Source: SHZI01 sp031409515 (lineage in GTDB: Bacteria > Pseudomonadota > Gammaproteobacteria > Steroidobacterales > GCA-2729495). From it: 64,000 nt of DNA. The stretch is taken from contig JANNXJ010000053.1 in assembly GCA_031409515.1 (NCBI GenBank), forward strand, positions 191,238 to 255,237, written 5' to 3'. The translations under genes were made by a program, and so were the position numbers. The first letter of the stretch is position 1. Each line of letters begins with the position of its first letter. This document shows positions 27,020-35,812 of this stretch, piece by piece. The notes beneath the pieces were generated by a model that was given only the letters and a program-made list of their open reading frames with translations, did not search any database and was not told the DNA's origin.

Positions 27020-27981
27020 TTGGCAGCCGTGATCGACCCGCTCGGTTTCCTGAGCGCGGCCACGCCTCCCGGAGCATCGGGGTCGACCCGCAGCGCAGGG
27101 ATATGCTTCTTGATCTCCAGGGGATCCAGTCCGGCCCTCCTCGCGAGCCCGTGGATTACCGTCTTCATGATTGCCACCGGTCCAGTCTCCCTGACGGAGA
27201 GGTTCCGTAGTCCCATGCGGGTGCGCAAGAACCGGTTCGCGGTATAGACGCGGGCGCGCCAGCGGCTCTCCCGGGTGAAATGCTCGGTGGACAGCGAGAC
27301 GTTGACACTGTCCAGGTTGGTCACCTGATGCGGAGCATTCTGCGGCCAGGTGGCCCACTGGCCGGGAACGAGATCGTAGACGACCGCCGCCTGGTCATAG
27401 GCATGTTCGTAGGGCAGATATTCGTGTCGAACTCCGGCGAAGATGTCCTCCAGGAACTCGCGTCGCATATAACGCTCGTCGAGGGCCGGGTAGATCCGTA
27501 GCCGCTTGCGGCCGCGGATATGCCAGAGCACTGAGGCCGGGGCGTCGGCATGGTAGTAGACGAGCACGTGCGGTGACGAAATGAGTAGTGTTCCCTGGCT
27601 TTCGACTGGCGCGAACCGCGGCGCCAGCTCCGTAAGCTGCGCATACAGGTGGTCGATGAGTGCACGATAGCGCCCATCGACACGATCGACGCGGGTGATG
27701 TTCAGCCAGAGGCGCCCGTTAGTCACTGCCCGGAACAAATCGCTTCCGCTCACGCCGTCGTGAATCGCAAGCCGGTTGCCGTCGGTGCGCAGAGGATCGT
27801 TACCCATCGTCAATGCATACAGGTGCTCCCGCGGATAAGTGTCAAGCAGCTCAACCAGGGCCGCATCACTGAAGAGTTCGTGTTCATGCAAATTGTGGCT
27901 TGCCTGCAGCGGGCGCCCGCCAAAGTCCGCCCTGCTACCCCGGGGCAGATCGATGTACGGGGCAATCATGGCCTGGGTCAT
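27016..27981 (-). CDS. Cupin-like (JmjC-type) oxygenase-fold protein
   Basis: 321 residues. The core resembles cupin/JmjC 2-oxoglutarate oxygenases: VLVYYHADAPASVLWHIRGRKRLRIYP supplies a His-x-Asp pair, and WATWPQNAPHQVTNLD supplies the distal His. Together these could hold Fe(II). A Pro-rich FLEDIFAGVRHEYLPYEHAYDQ loop lies between them. Activity, for example hydroxylation, is inferred from fold. It is coupled to the GNAT gene by a TTGA stop/start overlap and follows the beta-propeller lipoprotein by 20 bp, so the three genes at 25.6-30 kb may share the promoter near 30029. Confidence 0.65.
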   Translation of the reverse strand: MTQAMIAPYIDLPRGSRADFGGRPLQASHNLHEHELFSDAALVELLDTYPREHLYALTMGNDPLRTDGNRLAIHDGVSGSDLFRAVTNGRLWLNITRVDRVDGRYRALIDHLYAQLTELAPRFAPVESQGTLLISSPHVLVYYHADAPASVLWHIRGRKRLRIYPALDERYMRREFLEDIFAGVRHEYLPYEHAYDQAAVVYDLVPGQWATWPQNAPHQVTNLDSVNVSLSTEHFTRESRWRARVYTANRFLRTRMGLRNLSVRETGPVAIMKTVIHGLARRAGLDPLEIKKHIPALRVDPDAPGGVAALRKPSGSITAAN

Positions 27982-28001
27982 TGCTTCGCCCCCTGACTCG
28001 G

Positions 28002-29990
28002 TCAGGGAAGCAGTCCAAAGACCGAAACACGGAACTGGGAACCGACGTACACCCTGCCATTCGCCACGGTTGGCACGCTGAACTTGATCGCCGGCCCGGG
28101 ATTGTCGCGATCAGGCGTTGCGCCGCTGTTGTAGAGCTCGGTGGCAACATTGTCTGCAGCATAGGCGTGCAGCACAGCTGACGCCCCCGAGCCGTTCGTC
28201 TCCAGTGCCCAGACAATGCCGTTGGCGGCTCCATTGGCCGACACTACGGGGGTCGCTCCGGGCCACCGGAACCTGTTCAGTGACTGCCCGGAAGGAGCCA
28301 GCCGCCCATTGGTCAGGGCATAGGACCGGAGGCTGTCACCGACGGCTGCCATGTAGATCTTGTTTTGAAAGTACGCCGGGGTGCTTCTGAAGGCGCACCA
28401 CCCCGCCGCGCAGGGGCTCCCGGGAAAGGACTGCACGATCTGGCTGTCGCTGCCGGACTGAGACCCGCCCATATTGTCGCGATTGATCAGGTAAACGATG
28501 CCTTGTTTCCCGGTGCCCACCATCAGGTGCGGTGGTCCGACGGCCTGGTCTGGCAGCAGCAGCGGCCCCGCCGAGCTCATGTCGGCATCCGTCACTTCCA
28601 GGACCAGCTGGTTGTAGGGCGTGAAATAGTCAGTGACCCCTAACGTGCCAGGCGCCAGCTTGAGCACGCTGTCGCTATAACTGTCACCACCTGAGTCCGC
28701 ATCAAAGGGGCCATCGCCAGTCATGACGAAGACGTGACCACTGGCATCAGCCGCCGGGCCTCCGCCACTGTGCCAGATTCCACCTTTACCCTTTGGATCG
28801 TTCGGGACCACATTGAATGCCCCGACAGGGTCCAGCGTCTGCGCGTCATAGGCCAATACCCAGCCCTGGTAGGGACGAATGATGCAATGGGACCCGAAGG
28901 CGATAGAGACAACACCGTTACTGAGTAGCAACGCCGCCCGCTGATTCTGCAGGCGAGACTGGAACAGGACCCGACCGCGACCGTCATTGGGCAATGTCCT
29001 CCCGGGAAAGGAGGCGCGCAGTGCCTGTCCTGACCCGGGTCTGGCAGTACCTGTCGCAATGTCGAGCGCATGCAGCCGGTGCTCGTAGGCGACACTCGCA
29101 CCCCGAGTCTCCCTGGTCTTGGCGACGACGTAGAGAGTGCCGGTGGCCGGATCAATGACCGGAGTGCCGGTAATGCCAATTTCCGGGGTCAGGTCGTCAC
29201 AGCCACCGGGAAAGACTGGCCCCGGGCCGATATAGCCCGGCGGTGACGCAGTATCCTGGAAGGGCACAGTGGTGATGCCATTGGCGGGATCAATGAAGCT
29301 CACTTGCCACAGCGGAGTGTTCGACTGAGCATCCGCGTCAAAGGCGTAGACGCTGTTGTGTTCCGTTGCCACAACGAGAACGTTACGCAACCTGTTGCCG
29401 ACCGGCACATCCGCCACATAGAGCGGCTGGGCGTAAACGTAGCCGTCGACCACATAGGCAAAGACCTTGCCGAACGTCGCCGGCCGGACATTCGCTGGCG
29501 TGAGCATTGTTTCCCGCAGGTTCTGCCCCGTGCGGGCGTTGTCATTGTGGTAAGTCATGACTCCACGCAGGAATGACACCACCACCGCAGCGCTGGCAAC
29601 CTTTGACGGCGCTTCCACACTGGTCGCAGAAATCGTATGGGTGCCTTCGGCTGGCGGCGGTGAATAGATCCCTTCGGCAGAGATCAGGCCGACACTCGCA
29701 TTGCCGCCCTGAATGCCGTCCACCTTCATCACAAAAGCGGCGTTTGCCCCGTTACTGACTGTCGCCGTGAACCGCTGGGTCTGAAGCGTGGATATTGCGG
29801 CACTCGCAGGAGTCACGGTGACCACGATGGGCGACGTGCCGGGCGGCTCTCCTGACGTTGTGCTGCCAGAACCCCCTGAACAGGCGCTGAGGATGCCTAC
29901 CATCAGGAATGCGAGGACGCCGCGTCCCTCGCGCGTGCTATCGGGACCCCCAGCATGAAGCAAGCCTGATTGGCCGTTGGTCACGTGCAT
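28002..29990 (-). CDS. PQQ-type beta-propeller lipoprotein
   Basis: 662 residues from ATG 29990 (a GTG at 29996 is equally possible). A signal with the lipobox-like LSACSGG leads to an Ig-like region (VTVTPASAAISTLQTQRFTATVS, ~residues 55-140). An eight-bladed-like propeller follows, beginning with MTYHNDNARTGQN and TPANVRPATFGKVFAYVVDGYVYAQPL. Repeated blades such as VLVVATEHNSVYAFDADA and GTPVIDPATGTLYVVAKT follow. These propellers resemble PQQ dehydrogenases but usually lack the cofactor ligands, and may be scaffolds or polysaccharide-binding proteins. TAGGGT lies 36 nt from the right edge of the 30052 site, giving a ~27-nt leader. Confidence 0.75.
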   Translation of the reverse strand: MHVTNGQSGLLHAGGPDSTREGRGVLAFLMVGILSACSGGSGSTTSGEPPGTSPIVVTVTPASAAISTLQTQRFTATVSNGANAAFVMKVDGIQGGNASVGLISAEGIYSPPPAEGTHTISATSVEAPSKVASAAVVVSFLRGVMTYHNDNARTGQNLRETMLTPANVRPATFGKVFAYVVDGYVYAQPLYVADVPVGNRLRNVLVVATEHNSVYAFDADAQSNTPLWQVSFIDPANGITTVPFQDTASPPGYIGPGPVFPGGCDDLTPEIGITGTPVIDPATGTLYVVAKTRETRGASVAYEHRLHALDIATGTARPGSGQALRASFPGRTLPNDGRGRVLFQSRLQNQRAALLLSNGVVSIAFGSHCIIRPYQGWVLAYDAQTLDPVGAFNVVPNDPKGKGGIWHSGGGPAADASGHVFVMTGDGPFDADSGGDSYSDSVLKLAPGTLGVTDYFTPYNQLVLEVTDADMSSAGPLLLPDQAVGPPHLMVGTGKQGIVYLINRDNMGGSQSGSDSQIVQSFPGSPCAAGWCAFRSTPAYFQNKIYMAAVGDSLRSYALTNGRLAPSGQSLNRFRWPGATPVVSANGAANGIVWALETNGSGASAVLHAYAADNVATELYNSGATPDRDNPGPAIKFSVPTVANGRVYVGSQFRVSVFGLLP

Positions 29991-30051
29991 GGTCACTCGT
30001 ACCTGGTCCGGTCGGTGTAGTGAACCCTACGCAGGCGTGCGCCCGTCGTCC

Positions 30052-30065
30052 GTTCGCTAGCGAAC
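30052..30065 (-). promoter_or_regulatory. Crp/Fnr-type palindrome facing beta-propeller operon
   Basis: GTTCG-CTAG-CGAAC, a perfect palindrome. On the minus strand TAGGGT begins 36 nt from the right edge (30029-30024), in class II position for the propeller gene. Confidence 0.75.
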
Positions 30066-30068
30066 ACG

Positions 30069-30082
30069 GTGCGGCTCCGCAC
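30069..30082 (+). promoter_or_regulatory. Crp/Fnr-type palindrome facing priming transferase
   Basis: GTGCG-GCTC-CGCAC followed by AGAC. TATTTT begins 36 nt from the left edge (30105-30110). Predicted transcription start (~30117) lies only two bases before the ATG at 30119. It starts 17 bp after the 30052 site, making a back-to-back divergent pair. Confidence 0.75.
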
Positions 30083-30118
30083 AGACGATGTGCCGTGTCG
30101 GCACTATTTTGCGACCCC

Positions 30119-31597
30119 ATGAACCATGCACTTGACAATGTGGACAGCACTGCAGTCGGGCCCAGCAGGCACAGGCGATGCGACCTGGTAGCGCTGACCA
30201 GCGCCCTGCTGCCGCTGCTTGACGTACTTAGCGTGCTTTTTGCTGGCTACCTGAGTGCCCGGATCTATGCCTTTTGGTTGGCGCCCACCGGTCTTACCGT
30301 TAGTGCGTGGAGCGGTTACGAATGTACGGCACTGATAGCTGCTGCCATGCTGGCTGCCGTCTGCCTCTACGATCAGAAGTTCGGCGCACGGGCGAGTCGA
30401 GGCCAGCGCACCGCTCTCCTGCGGCGCTATACACTGGGCTTTCTGCTATTCGCCGGCGCGACCCTGGTGGTGGCCTTTGCCAGTCGCGCGCTCGATACCC
30501 TGCCATCTGCCTGGGCCACGCTCTGGTTTGGCCTCAGCCTGCTGCTAACCTTGCTGGCGCGCATGCTGCTCGCGCGGGCGATGCGGAGCATGGAACGCCA
30601 GGGGTTCCTGACGGAAGTCATCGCTGTCGTCGGCGCCGGCCCGCTTGCCGACCGTCTCATCAGTCACCTGCGGCAGACCCGGGGCAGCGCCATCGAAGTC
30701 CTGGGTGTATTCGATGACACGCCCACAATCAGTCCCACCGGCTCCGCCAGACCCGCGGGGACCGTCGCGGATCTCGTCGCCCTCAGCACAACCCGCTCCA
30801 TCGACTGGATAGTGCTGACTCTGCCGTGTACGGTCGAGGACCCGCTGGACTCGCTCGTCCAGCGCCTCAAGGATCTGGCCGCCCCGGTCGTCCTGTGCCC
30901 CCAGAACTTCGGCCTCACTCTCCCCAGCCAGGTTATCGACTACGTCGGTGACGGTGTTCCAGTCACGCTCCTCGCCGATCGCCCTATCCGGCGCTGGGAT
31001 GCGGTAACAAAGTCGCTCGAGGATCTTGTGCTTGGTGCACTGATCACGCTAGTCCTGCTGCCGGTCCTGATTCTCGTCGCGGTCGCCATCCGGCTCGACA
31101 GCGCGGGACCGATCATCTTCAAGCAGCGGCGCCACACCTGTAACAACCGCGAGTTTGAGGTCTATAAGTTCCGTACCATGCGCTGGTCACCGGTGCCGAC
31201 CACAGACCTGAAGCAAACCGCCCGCGACGATGACCGCATCACCCGTCTGGGCCGCCTGTTGCGCGCCTCGAGCCTCGATGAACTGCCCCAGCTCTTCAAC
31301 GTTCTCCAGGGGGATATGTCGCTGGTTGGCCCCCGGCCGCACGCCGTCAATATGCGTACCGAGAATCAGCTGGGTGGCGAGATAACGGACACCTATGCGC
31401 ATCGTCATCGGGTGAAACCCGGAATGACCGGGTGGTCCCAGGTGAATGGTAGTCGTGGCGCCACTGACACCACCGAGCAGCTGCGTCGTCGGGTTGAACT
31501 GGACTTGCGCTACGTGGACAACTGGTCGCTCCAGCTCGACCTGAAGATTCTCCTGCTGACGGTTCCTGAAGTCCTCAAGCGGACCAACGCTTACTAG
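30119..31597 (+). CDS. Undecaprenyl-phosphate sugar phosphotransferase (WcaJ type)
   Basis: 492 residues. Four or so N-terminal membrane helices and a CoA-binding-like Rossmann domain (VIAVVGAGPLADRLISHL, ~residue 165) precede the catalytic bacterial sugar-transferase domain. That domain has a membrane re-entrant helix, FKQRRHTCNNREFEVYKFRTM, SLDELPQLFNVLQGDMSLVGPRPH and KPGMTGWSQVNG. It transfers a hexose-1-phosphate from a UDP-sugar to undecaprenyl phosphate, priming the exopolysaccharide repeat. The N-terminal ~300 residues are duplicated in the next gene. Longer upstream readings run through the palindromic sites. The ATG at 30119 seems almost leaderless. Confidence 0.9.
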   Translation: MNHALDNVDSTAVGPSRHRRCDLVALTSALLPLLDVLSVLFAGYLSARIYAFWLAPTGLTVSAWSGYECTALIAAAMLAAVCLYDQKFGARASRGQRTALLRRYTLGFLLFAGATLVVAFASRALDTLPSAWATLWFGLSLLLTLLARMLLARAMRSMERQGFLTEVIAVVGAGPLADRLISHLRQTRGSAIEVLGVFDDTPTISPTGSARPAGTVADLVALSTTRSIDWIVLTLPCTVEDPLDSLVQRLKDLAAPVVLCPQNFGLTLPSQVIDYVGDGVPVTLLADRPIRRWDAVTKSLEDLVLGALITLVLLPVLILVAVAIRLDSAGPIIFKQRRHTCNNREFEVYKFRTMRWSPVPTTDLKQTARDDDRITRLGRLLRASSLDELPQLFNVLQGDMSLVGPRPHAVNMRTENQLGGEITDTYAHRHRVKPGMTGWSQVNGSRGATDTTEQLRRRVELDLRYVDNWSLQLDLKILLLTVPEVLKRTNAY

Positions 31598-31675
31598 ATC
31601 CGGCTCCACGCCGCTGGAAAGTGCGCAGTTCGCGCCGGTCAGTTTCTTCCTGCGCAGTGCTTCGTGCCGGACAGA

Positions 31676-31689
31676 GTGCGTTTCCGTAC
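31676..31689 (+). promoter_or_regulatory. Crp/Fnr-type palindrome upstream of GT26 fusion
   Basis: GTGCG-TTTC-CGTAC followed by AGAC. TACTGT begins 37 nt from the left edge (31713-31718), the same hexamer and spacing as at 7049. The predicted start (~31725) is two bases before ATG 31727. Confidence 0.75.
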
Positions 31690-31726
31690 AGACGATGTCC
31701 CACAGGGAACTCTACTGTCCCGCTAT

Positions 31727-32610
31727 ATGAACCCGTTTGCAGATACTTCGCACCCACCGGCCCTGCGGCCCGCCGCCGACAAGTGGAGCTGCGATCTGGT
31801 AGCCCTGGCCAGTGGTCTGCTGCCGCCACTGGACGTCCTGAGCGTGCTGGTCGCTGGCTACCTTAGCGTCTGGATTTACGCCCTGTGGGTAGCGCCCACC
31901 GGCCTCGCCTTCGGCGCCTGGAGCAGTTATGAGTGGACGGCGCTGGTCGCTGGCGCGGTGCTGGCCGCCGTCTGCCTGTACGACCAGCAGTTCGGGACCC
32001 GCGCGAGCCGGGGCCAGGTTGCAGCGCTGATTCGTCGCTACGGGCTCGGCTTCCTGATCTTTGCCAGCGCGACCCTCGTGGTGGCCTTTGCCAGTCGTGG
32101 CCTCGACAGCCTGCCATCTGAATGGGTAGCGCTCTGGTTCGGGACCAGCCTGCTGCTAACCCTGGTGGCGCGCATCCTGCTCGCGGGGTGGATTCGGATC
32201 CTGGAACGCCAGGGAGTCCTGACCGAAGTCATTGCCGTTGTCGGTGCCGGCCCCCTCGCCGACCGCCTGATCCGTCACCTGCGCCAGACCCGGGGCAACC
32301 GTATCGAAATCCTCGGTGTGTTCGACGACACGCCCAGCATCACTGACAGGGGCTTCCCCCGACCGTCAGGGACCGTGGCGGATCTCATTGAACTCGGCAA
32401 GACACGCTCCATCGACTGGATCGTCCTGGCCCTGCCTTGCACGGTCGAGGACCCGCTGCACGTCCTCGTCCATCGCCTCAAGGCCCTCGCAGCCCCCATT
32501 GGCCTCTGTCCGCAGAACTTCGGCCTCACGCTCCCCACCCGGGCCATCGACTATCTCGGTGACGGCGTCCCCGTCACCCTTCTGGCCAACCGCCCCATCC
32601 GCCGCTGGAG
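31727..32610 (+). repeat. Diverged direct duplication of 30119-31005
   Basis: The first ~295 codons copy those of the priming transferase upstream: same membrane helices, then VGAGPLADRLIxHLRQTRG, IEVLGVFDDTP-like, SIDWIVL, PCTVEDPL and LCPQNFGLTLP. They are visibly similar at DNA level. Similarity stops after the shared RPIRRW. Confidence 0.85.
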
Positions 32611-33607
32611 TACCGTGGTGACGCTAATCGATGTCCTGCTGCCTCAGCGGGTGTGCGCGCTCGGGCGAGCGCTAGGCGCGCGGGCCCGCCACCTGCTCAA
32701 CGAGTGGTGGGCGACGACACCCACAGAGCTTGCCCTCGATAACTACGACACGGCAGCCTTCGCGGCTGTCGCAGCACGGTTCGACCGGGACCGCTACGAC
32801 TACGTCGTCACCCCAAACGCGGATCATCTGATCCGCCTGCACGAGGACCCCTCGTTCCGCGCGCTTTATGCGGCCGCCGGCTACGTACTGCTCGACAGCC
32901 GCTTCCTGTCGCGCCTGCTGCGCCTCACCCGGGGTATCCGGTTGCCGGTGTGCACGGGCAGCGACCTGACCGCCAAACTCTTTGCCGACGTACTTTCGCG
33001 CAATGATCCCCTGGTGCTGATCGGCGGCACCAGCGAGCAGGCAGCCCTGCTCGTCGAGCGCTATGGGCTGCGCCAGCTGGCACACTTCAATCCGCCCATG
33101 GGTTTCATCCGGGATCCCGCTGCTGTGGAGACCTGCCTGCGCTTTGTGGAGGAGAACAGCCCCTTCCGCTTTTGCCTGCTCGCACTGGGATCTCCGCAAC
33201 AGGAAATCATTGCCCGGAGCCTCAAGACCCGGGGCATCGCGCGTGGCCTGGCGCTCTGCGTCGGCGCCTCGATTGACTTCCTGACCGGCGCTGAACGGCG
33301 TGCGCCGGTCCAACTGCAACGCCTCGGCCTGGAATGGCTGTTCCGCCTGGTGCAGGAACCAGGACGCATGGCATCTCGCTACCTGGTGCGCGGCCCGCGC
33401 GTCTTCGGCTTGCTGCGCAAAACCAGGATCGTATTGCGACCCGCACCAAACCCCGTGGTTGTCCCGATCGTCCGGGCTGCCCGGCCCCGCTTGCTGATCA
33501 GCCCCGCCAGAATACCTTCCGCCCAGATCGCCCAGAGTGCCCTGAGTGCCCTGAGCGGGCATAGCGACGAACGCCAGGCCCGTGCGCGAGTATCCGATGA
33601 CGGATAA
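31727..33607 (+). CDS. Fusion: WcaJ-like N-terminus + GT26 (WecG/TagA) glycosyltransferase
   Basis: 626 residues. Residues 1-~295 duplicate the membrane and CoA-binding-like part of the preceding transferase, but the catalytic sugar-transferase domain is absent. It is replaced by a WecG/TagA/CpsF (GT26) domain: VVTPNADHLIRLHEDPSF, the Asp in GYVLLDSRFLS, TGSDLTAKLF, FNPPMGF, LALGSPQQEIIA and CVGASIDFLTGAERRAP. GT26 enzymes add the second sugar to the lipid-linked first sugar, so the fusion may hold the second step next to the priming step. A Pro/Arg-rich tail follows. The stop overlaps the next gene by 11 bp. ATG 31727 follows the predicted transcription start by two bases. Confidence 0.88.
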   Translation: MNPFADTSHPPALRPAADKWSCDLVALASGLLPPLDVLSVLVAGYLSVWIYALWVAPTGLAFGAWSSYEWTALVAGAVLAAVCLYDQQFGTRASRGQVAALIRRYGLGFLIFASATLVVAFASRGLDSLPSEWVALWFGTSLLLTLVARILLAGWIRILERQGVLTEVIAVVGAGPLADRLIRHLRQTRGNRIEILGVFDDTPSITDRGFPRPSGTVADLIELGKTRSIDWIVLALPCTVEDPLHVLVHRLKALAAPIGLCPQNFGLTLPTRAIDYLGDGVPVTLLANRPIRRWSTVVTLIDVLLPQRVCALGRALGARARHLLNEWWATTPTELALDNYDTAAFAAVAARFDRDRYDYVVTPNADHLIRLHEDPSFRALYAAAGYVLLDSRFLSRLLRLTRGIRLPVCTGSDLTAKLFADVLSRNDPLVLIGGTSEQAALLVERYGLRQLAHFNPPMGFIRDPAAVETCLRFVEENSPFRFCLLALGSPQQEIIARSLKTRGIARGLALCVGASIDFLTGAERRAPVQLQRLGLEWLFRLVQEPGRMASRYLVRGPRVFGLLRKTRIVLRPAPNPVVVPIVRAARPRLLISPARIPSAQIAQSALSALSGHSDERQARARVSDDG

Positions 33608-34568
33608 CGCCCATCCCGTCGCTGCGAACGGGCTCCCGGCTGCCTTGCCTTCGACGCCAGTCTTGTTGGCAATCACCTGGCTAGTGCTGCCGGTCCTGCT
33701 AACCGCCTGTGGCGGTGGGGGCTCTTCCTCCAGTCAACCGAATCCGGGCCCTGGCTCCGGTGGCTATCCCGGCGGGGCTGCGATCATTGCCTGGGGCGAC
33801 AGCTGGACCTCCGGCGTCGGCGCCGTGGAGGGCATGAGCTTCCCGGATCAGCTGCAGGCACTGACCGGGCGCCCGGTCTTCAATGGTGGCGTGTCCGGTC
33901 AGACCAGTGACCAGATCGCCGCGCGTCAGGGTGGCGCGCCGGCGCTGCTGACCTTGCCTGGCGATACCCTGCCGGGCTCCGGACGGGTGGTGATTCAGGA
34001 CCAGTCCAGCTTTCCGGTTTCGGCGGAAGGCCCGGCCTGGATCACCGGAACCCTGTACGGGATCCACGGCACCTTGAGCTTCAATGGCGCCCTGATTTTC
34101 CAGAGCGATGAGTCGGGAGCCCCGTTCACTGTTCCCCCAGCGAGCCCTTTCAATCCGGACACGTTCGGCAGCCGCAGCGAAATCAACGTGTTCTGGATGG
34201 GCAGCAACAACTTTTACGACCGGGCGGGAGTACAAGCAGACGTCGCGTTGTCCGTGGCCTTTTTATCCACCCGGAAGTTCATTGTGCTGGGACTGCTCAA
34301 TGCAGGCTCCGAGCCGAGCGGCAGCCAGTCCTACCAGGAGATCACGCAACTCAACGCAGACTTCGCTGCTGCCTATCCCAACAACTTCATTGACATGCGC
34401 CGGATTCTCGTCGACAGCTACGACCCCTCCAGCCCGCAGGATGTGCAGGACCACAGCAATGACGTCCCGCCCAGCACGCTGCGCAATGACGACCAGCATC
34501 CGAACGAGGCCGGTTACGCGGTCATCGCCCGGACTGTCGCGCGGTTTATCGGGACGAAGGGCTGGTAA
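33597..34568 (+). CDS. SGNH/GDSL esterase lipoprotein
   Basis: 323 residues from ATG 33597, overlapping the GT26-fusion stop. A hydrophobic segment and lipobox LLTACGGGG precede a Ser/Gly/Pro linker. SGNH blocks are visible: GDSWTSGVGA (nucleophile Ser), NGGVSGQTSDQIA (Gly), MGSNNFYD (Asn) and DDQHPNEAGYAV (Asp and His). An insert of ~80 residues between blocks II and III is beta-rich. Such enzymes in polysaccharide loci usually remove or transfer acetyl groups on the polymer in the periplasm. The two acyltransferases in the locus are natural partners. The 3' end overlaps the GH8 gene by 23 bp, tail to tail. Confidence 0.85.
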   Translation: MTDNAHPVAANGLPAALPSTPVLLAITWLVLPVLLTACGGGGSSSSQPNPGPGSGGYPGGAAIIAWGDSWTSGVGAVEGMSFPDQLQALTGRPVFNGGVSGQTSDQIAARQGGAPALLTLPGDTLPGSGRVVIQDQSSFPVSAEGPAWITGTLYGIHGTLSFNGALIFQSDESGAPFTVPPASPFNPDTFGSRSEINVFWMGSNNFYDRAGVQADVALSVAFLSTRKFIVLGLLNAGSEPSGSQSYQEITQLNADFAAAYPNNFIDMRRILVDSYDPSSPQDVQDHSNDVPPSTLRNDDQHPNEAGYAVIARTVARFIGTKGW

Positions 34569-35724
34569 CGGCGGTCGCCTGCCTGGCCCAGTCCACGCGT
34601 AGCTGGCCCTGATCGTCAAATCCATACTGGCGGTCCAGCCAGCCTGTGCCGAACAGGATCAGTGCCTCGTCGTAGTAGTTGGTGGCCGCGCCCAGTCTGG
34701 CCTTTAGCGCCGCCACCCGCAGGCGCCCCTTCTGTGCCTCCAGAGACTTACCGTCCCCGAGCGCGCTCAGGAACGGCAACACAGCACCCGAGTACCCGAT
34801 GGGCGAGAAGTCGGCTTTGGTTGCCTTCCCCCGGACAGGATCCACCCGCTCCGGGGGCGCCCCCAAACTCCGGATCAGTAAGGCGTAGGGGGCCAGGAGC
34901 TGGAGCAACTGTGCGCTGTTGCGCCCCGACATTCCCGCCCAGAGGTACACCCGAATCGCGTCGTAGCTGCCGGACGGCGCGCGTTCCGTGTCCGGAACAA
35001 CAACCCCCCGTGAATCGACGACGAACAGATCGGGAGCGACACCTGCCGCGAACACCTGTGGCGCCACGCGCAGATAGTCTTCCCAGACAGCCTGCCAGGG
35101 ACCTTGGGGGTCGGCCGTGGCCAGGTAGCGAAACATGAAGCCCGGCAGGTAGCTCGGGTTGACGCGGAATCGCCCTTCGCCCAGCGAGAAACCAATAGGG
35201 CCGGGCAGCAACAGCGCACCGGCAGTCCCGGCTCTGACGACCTCGTCCTCATGAATCCGGGCGAGCAACTTGCGCCCCGTCACAGCATATCCGGGTGTCT
35301 GCCAAAGGCGAGCGGCTTCGAGCAGGCTGTAGGCCAGCCACAGGTCGGCGTCGGCTGCCGCATTGGCATCCTTTACGCCCCAGGCGCCGTCGTCGCGTAG
35401 ACCCCAGAGCCACGCCGGGAGCTGATCACCGAGACGTCCAGCGGCGAGGTTTTCGGATGTCCACTTTAGAATCGTGTCGAAACGCGCGCGGTCATTGGCA
35501 ACCAGCGCAAAGAACAGGCCGTAGGACTGGCCTTCTGAAGTGCTCTTCTGGTCGAAGGTCAGGTCGATTACGCGGCCATCGGCCTGAATAAAGCGGTCCG
35601 CAAAGCGCTCCCATTCCGGCCAGGTCACGGCCGCGCGAGCCTCGGGAGGACTCGACAGCACGCATACCGGTGTACCAGCGATGACCAAACACACAATTGC
35701 CGGTGCCAGGCGTTTCAGACCCAT
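34546..35724 (-). CDS. bcsZ: GH8 endoglucanase
   Basis: 392 residues with a signal peptide (CLVIAGTPVCVLSSPPEARA). Glycoside hydrolase family 8 is shown by WPEWERFADRFIQADGRVID, the acid Glu in TSEGQSYGLFFALV, the WGLRDDGAW motif and the catalytic Asp in AAADADLWLAYSLLEAA, all in BcsZ-like order. It cleaves beta-1,4-glucan in the periplasm. BcsZ normally accompanies cellulose synthase, but no bcsA is in the window, so here it more likely edits the locus polymer. Its gene is divergent from the acyltransferase at 35887. The 35813 site has no -10 match on this side. Confidence 0.88.
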   Translation of the reverse strand: MGLKRLAPAIVCLVIAGTPVCVLSSPPEARAAVTWPEWERFADRFIQADGRVIDLTFDQKSTSEGQSYGLFFALVANDRARFDTILKWTSENLAAGRLGDQLPAWLWGLRDDGAWGVKDANAAADADLWLAYSLLEAARLWQTPGYAVTGRKLLARIHEDEVVRAGTAGALLLPGPIGFSLGEGRFRVNPSYLPGFMFRYLATADPQGPWQAVWEDYLRVAPQVFAAGVAPDLFVVDSRGVVVPDTERAPSGSYDAIRVYLWAGMSGRNSAQLLQLLAPYALLIRSLGAPPERVDPVRGKATKADFSPIGYSGAVLPFLSALGDGKSLEAQKGRLRVAALKARLGAATNYYDEALILFGTGWLDRQYGFDDQGQLRVDWARQATAVTSPSSR

Positions 35725-35812
35725 CCCGCTCCTCCTGTCGAGCGTGCCCTTTTCGTGGCAGTCGTTTGCGCTATTTGGGGAGCAGTCTGCGCCACGGCGT
35801 ACGGATCGCCTG

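Noticed and set aside
30090..30104. GTGCCG-TGT-CGGCAC as a further regulator site ahead of the priming transferase
   Set aside because: It is palindromic but with a 3-nt centre and GCCG/CGGC arms; it does not fit the GTNCG-N4-CGNAC register and overlaps the predicted -10 region.
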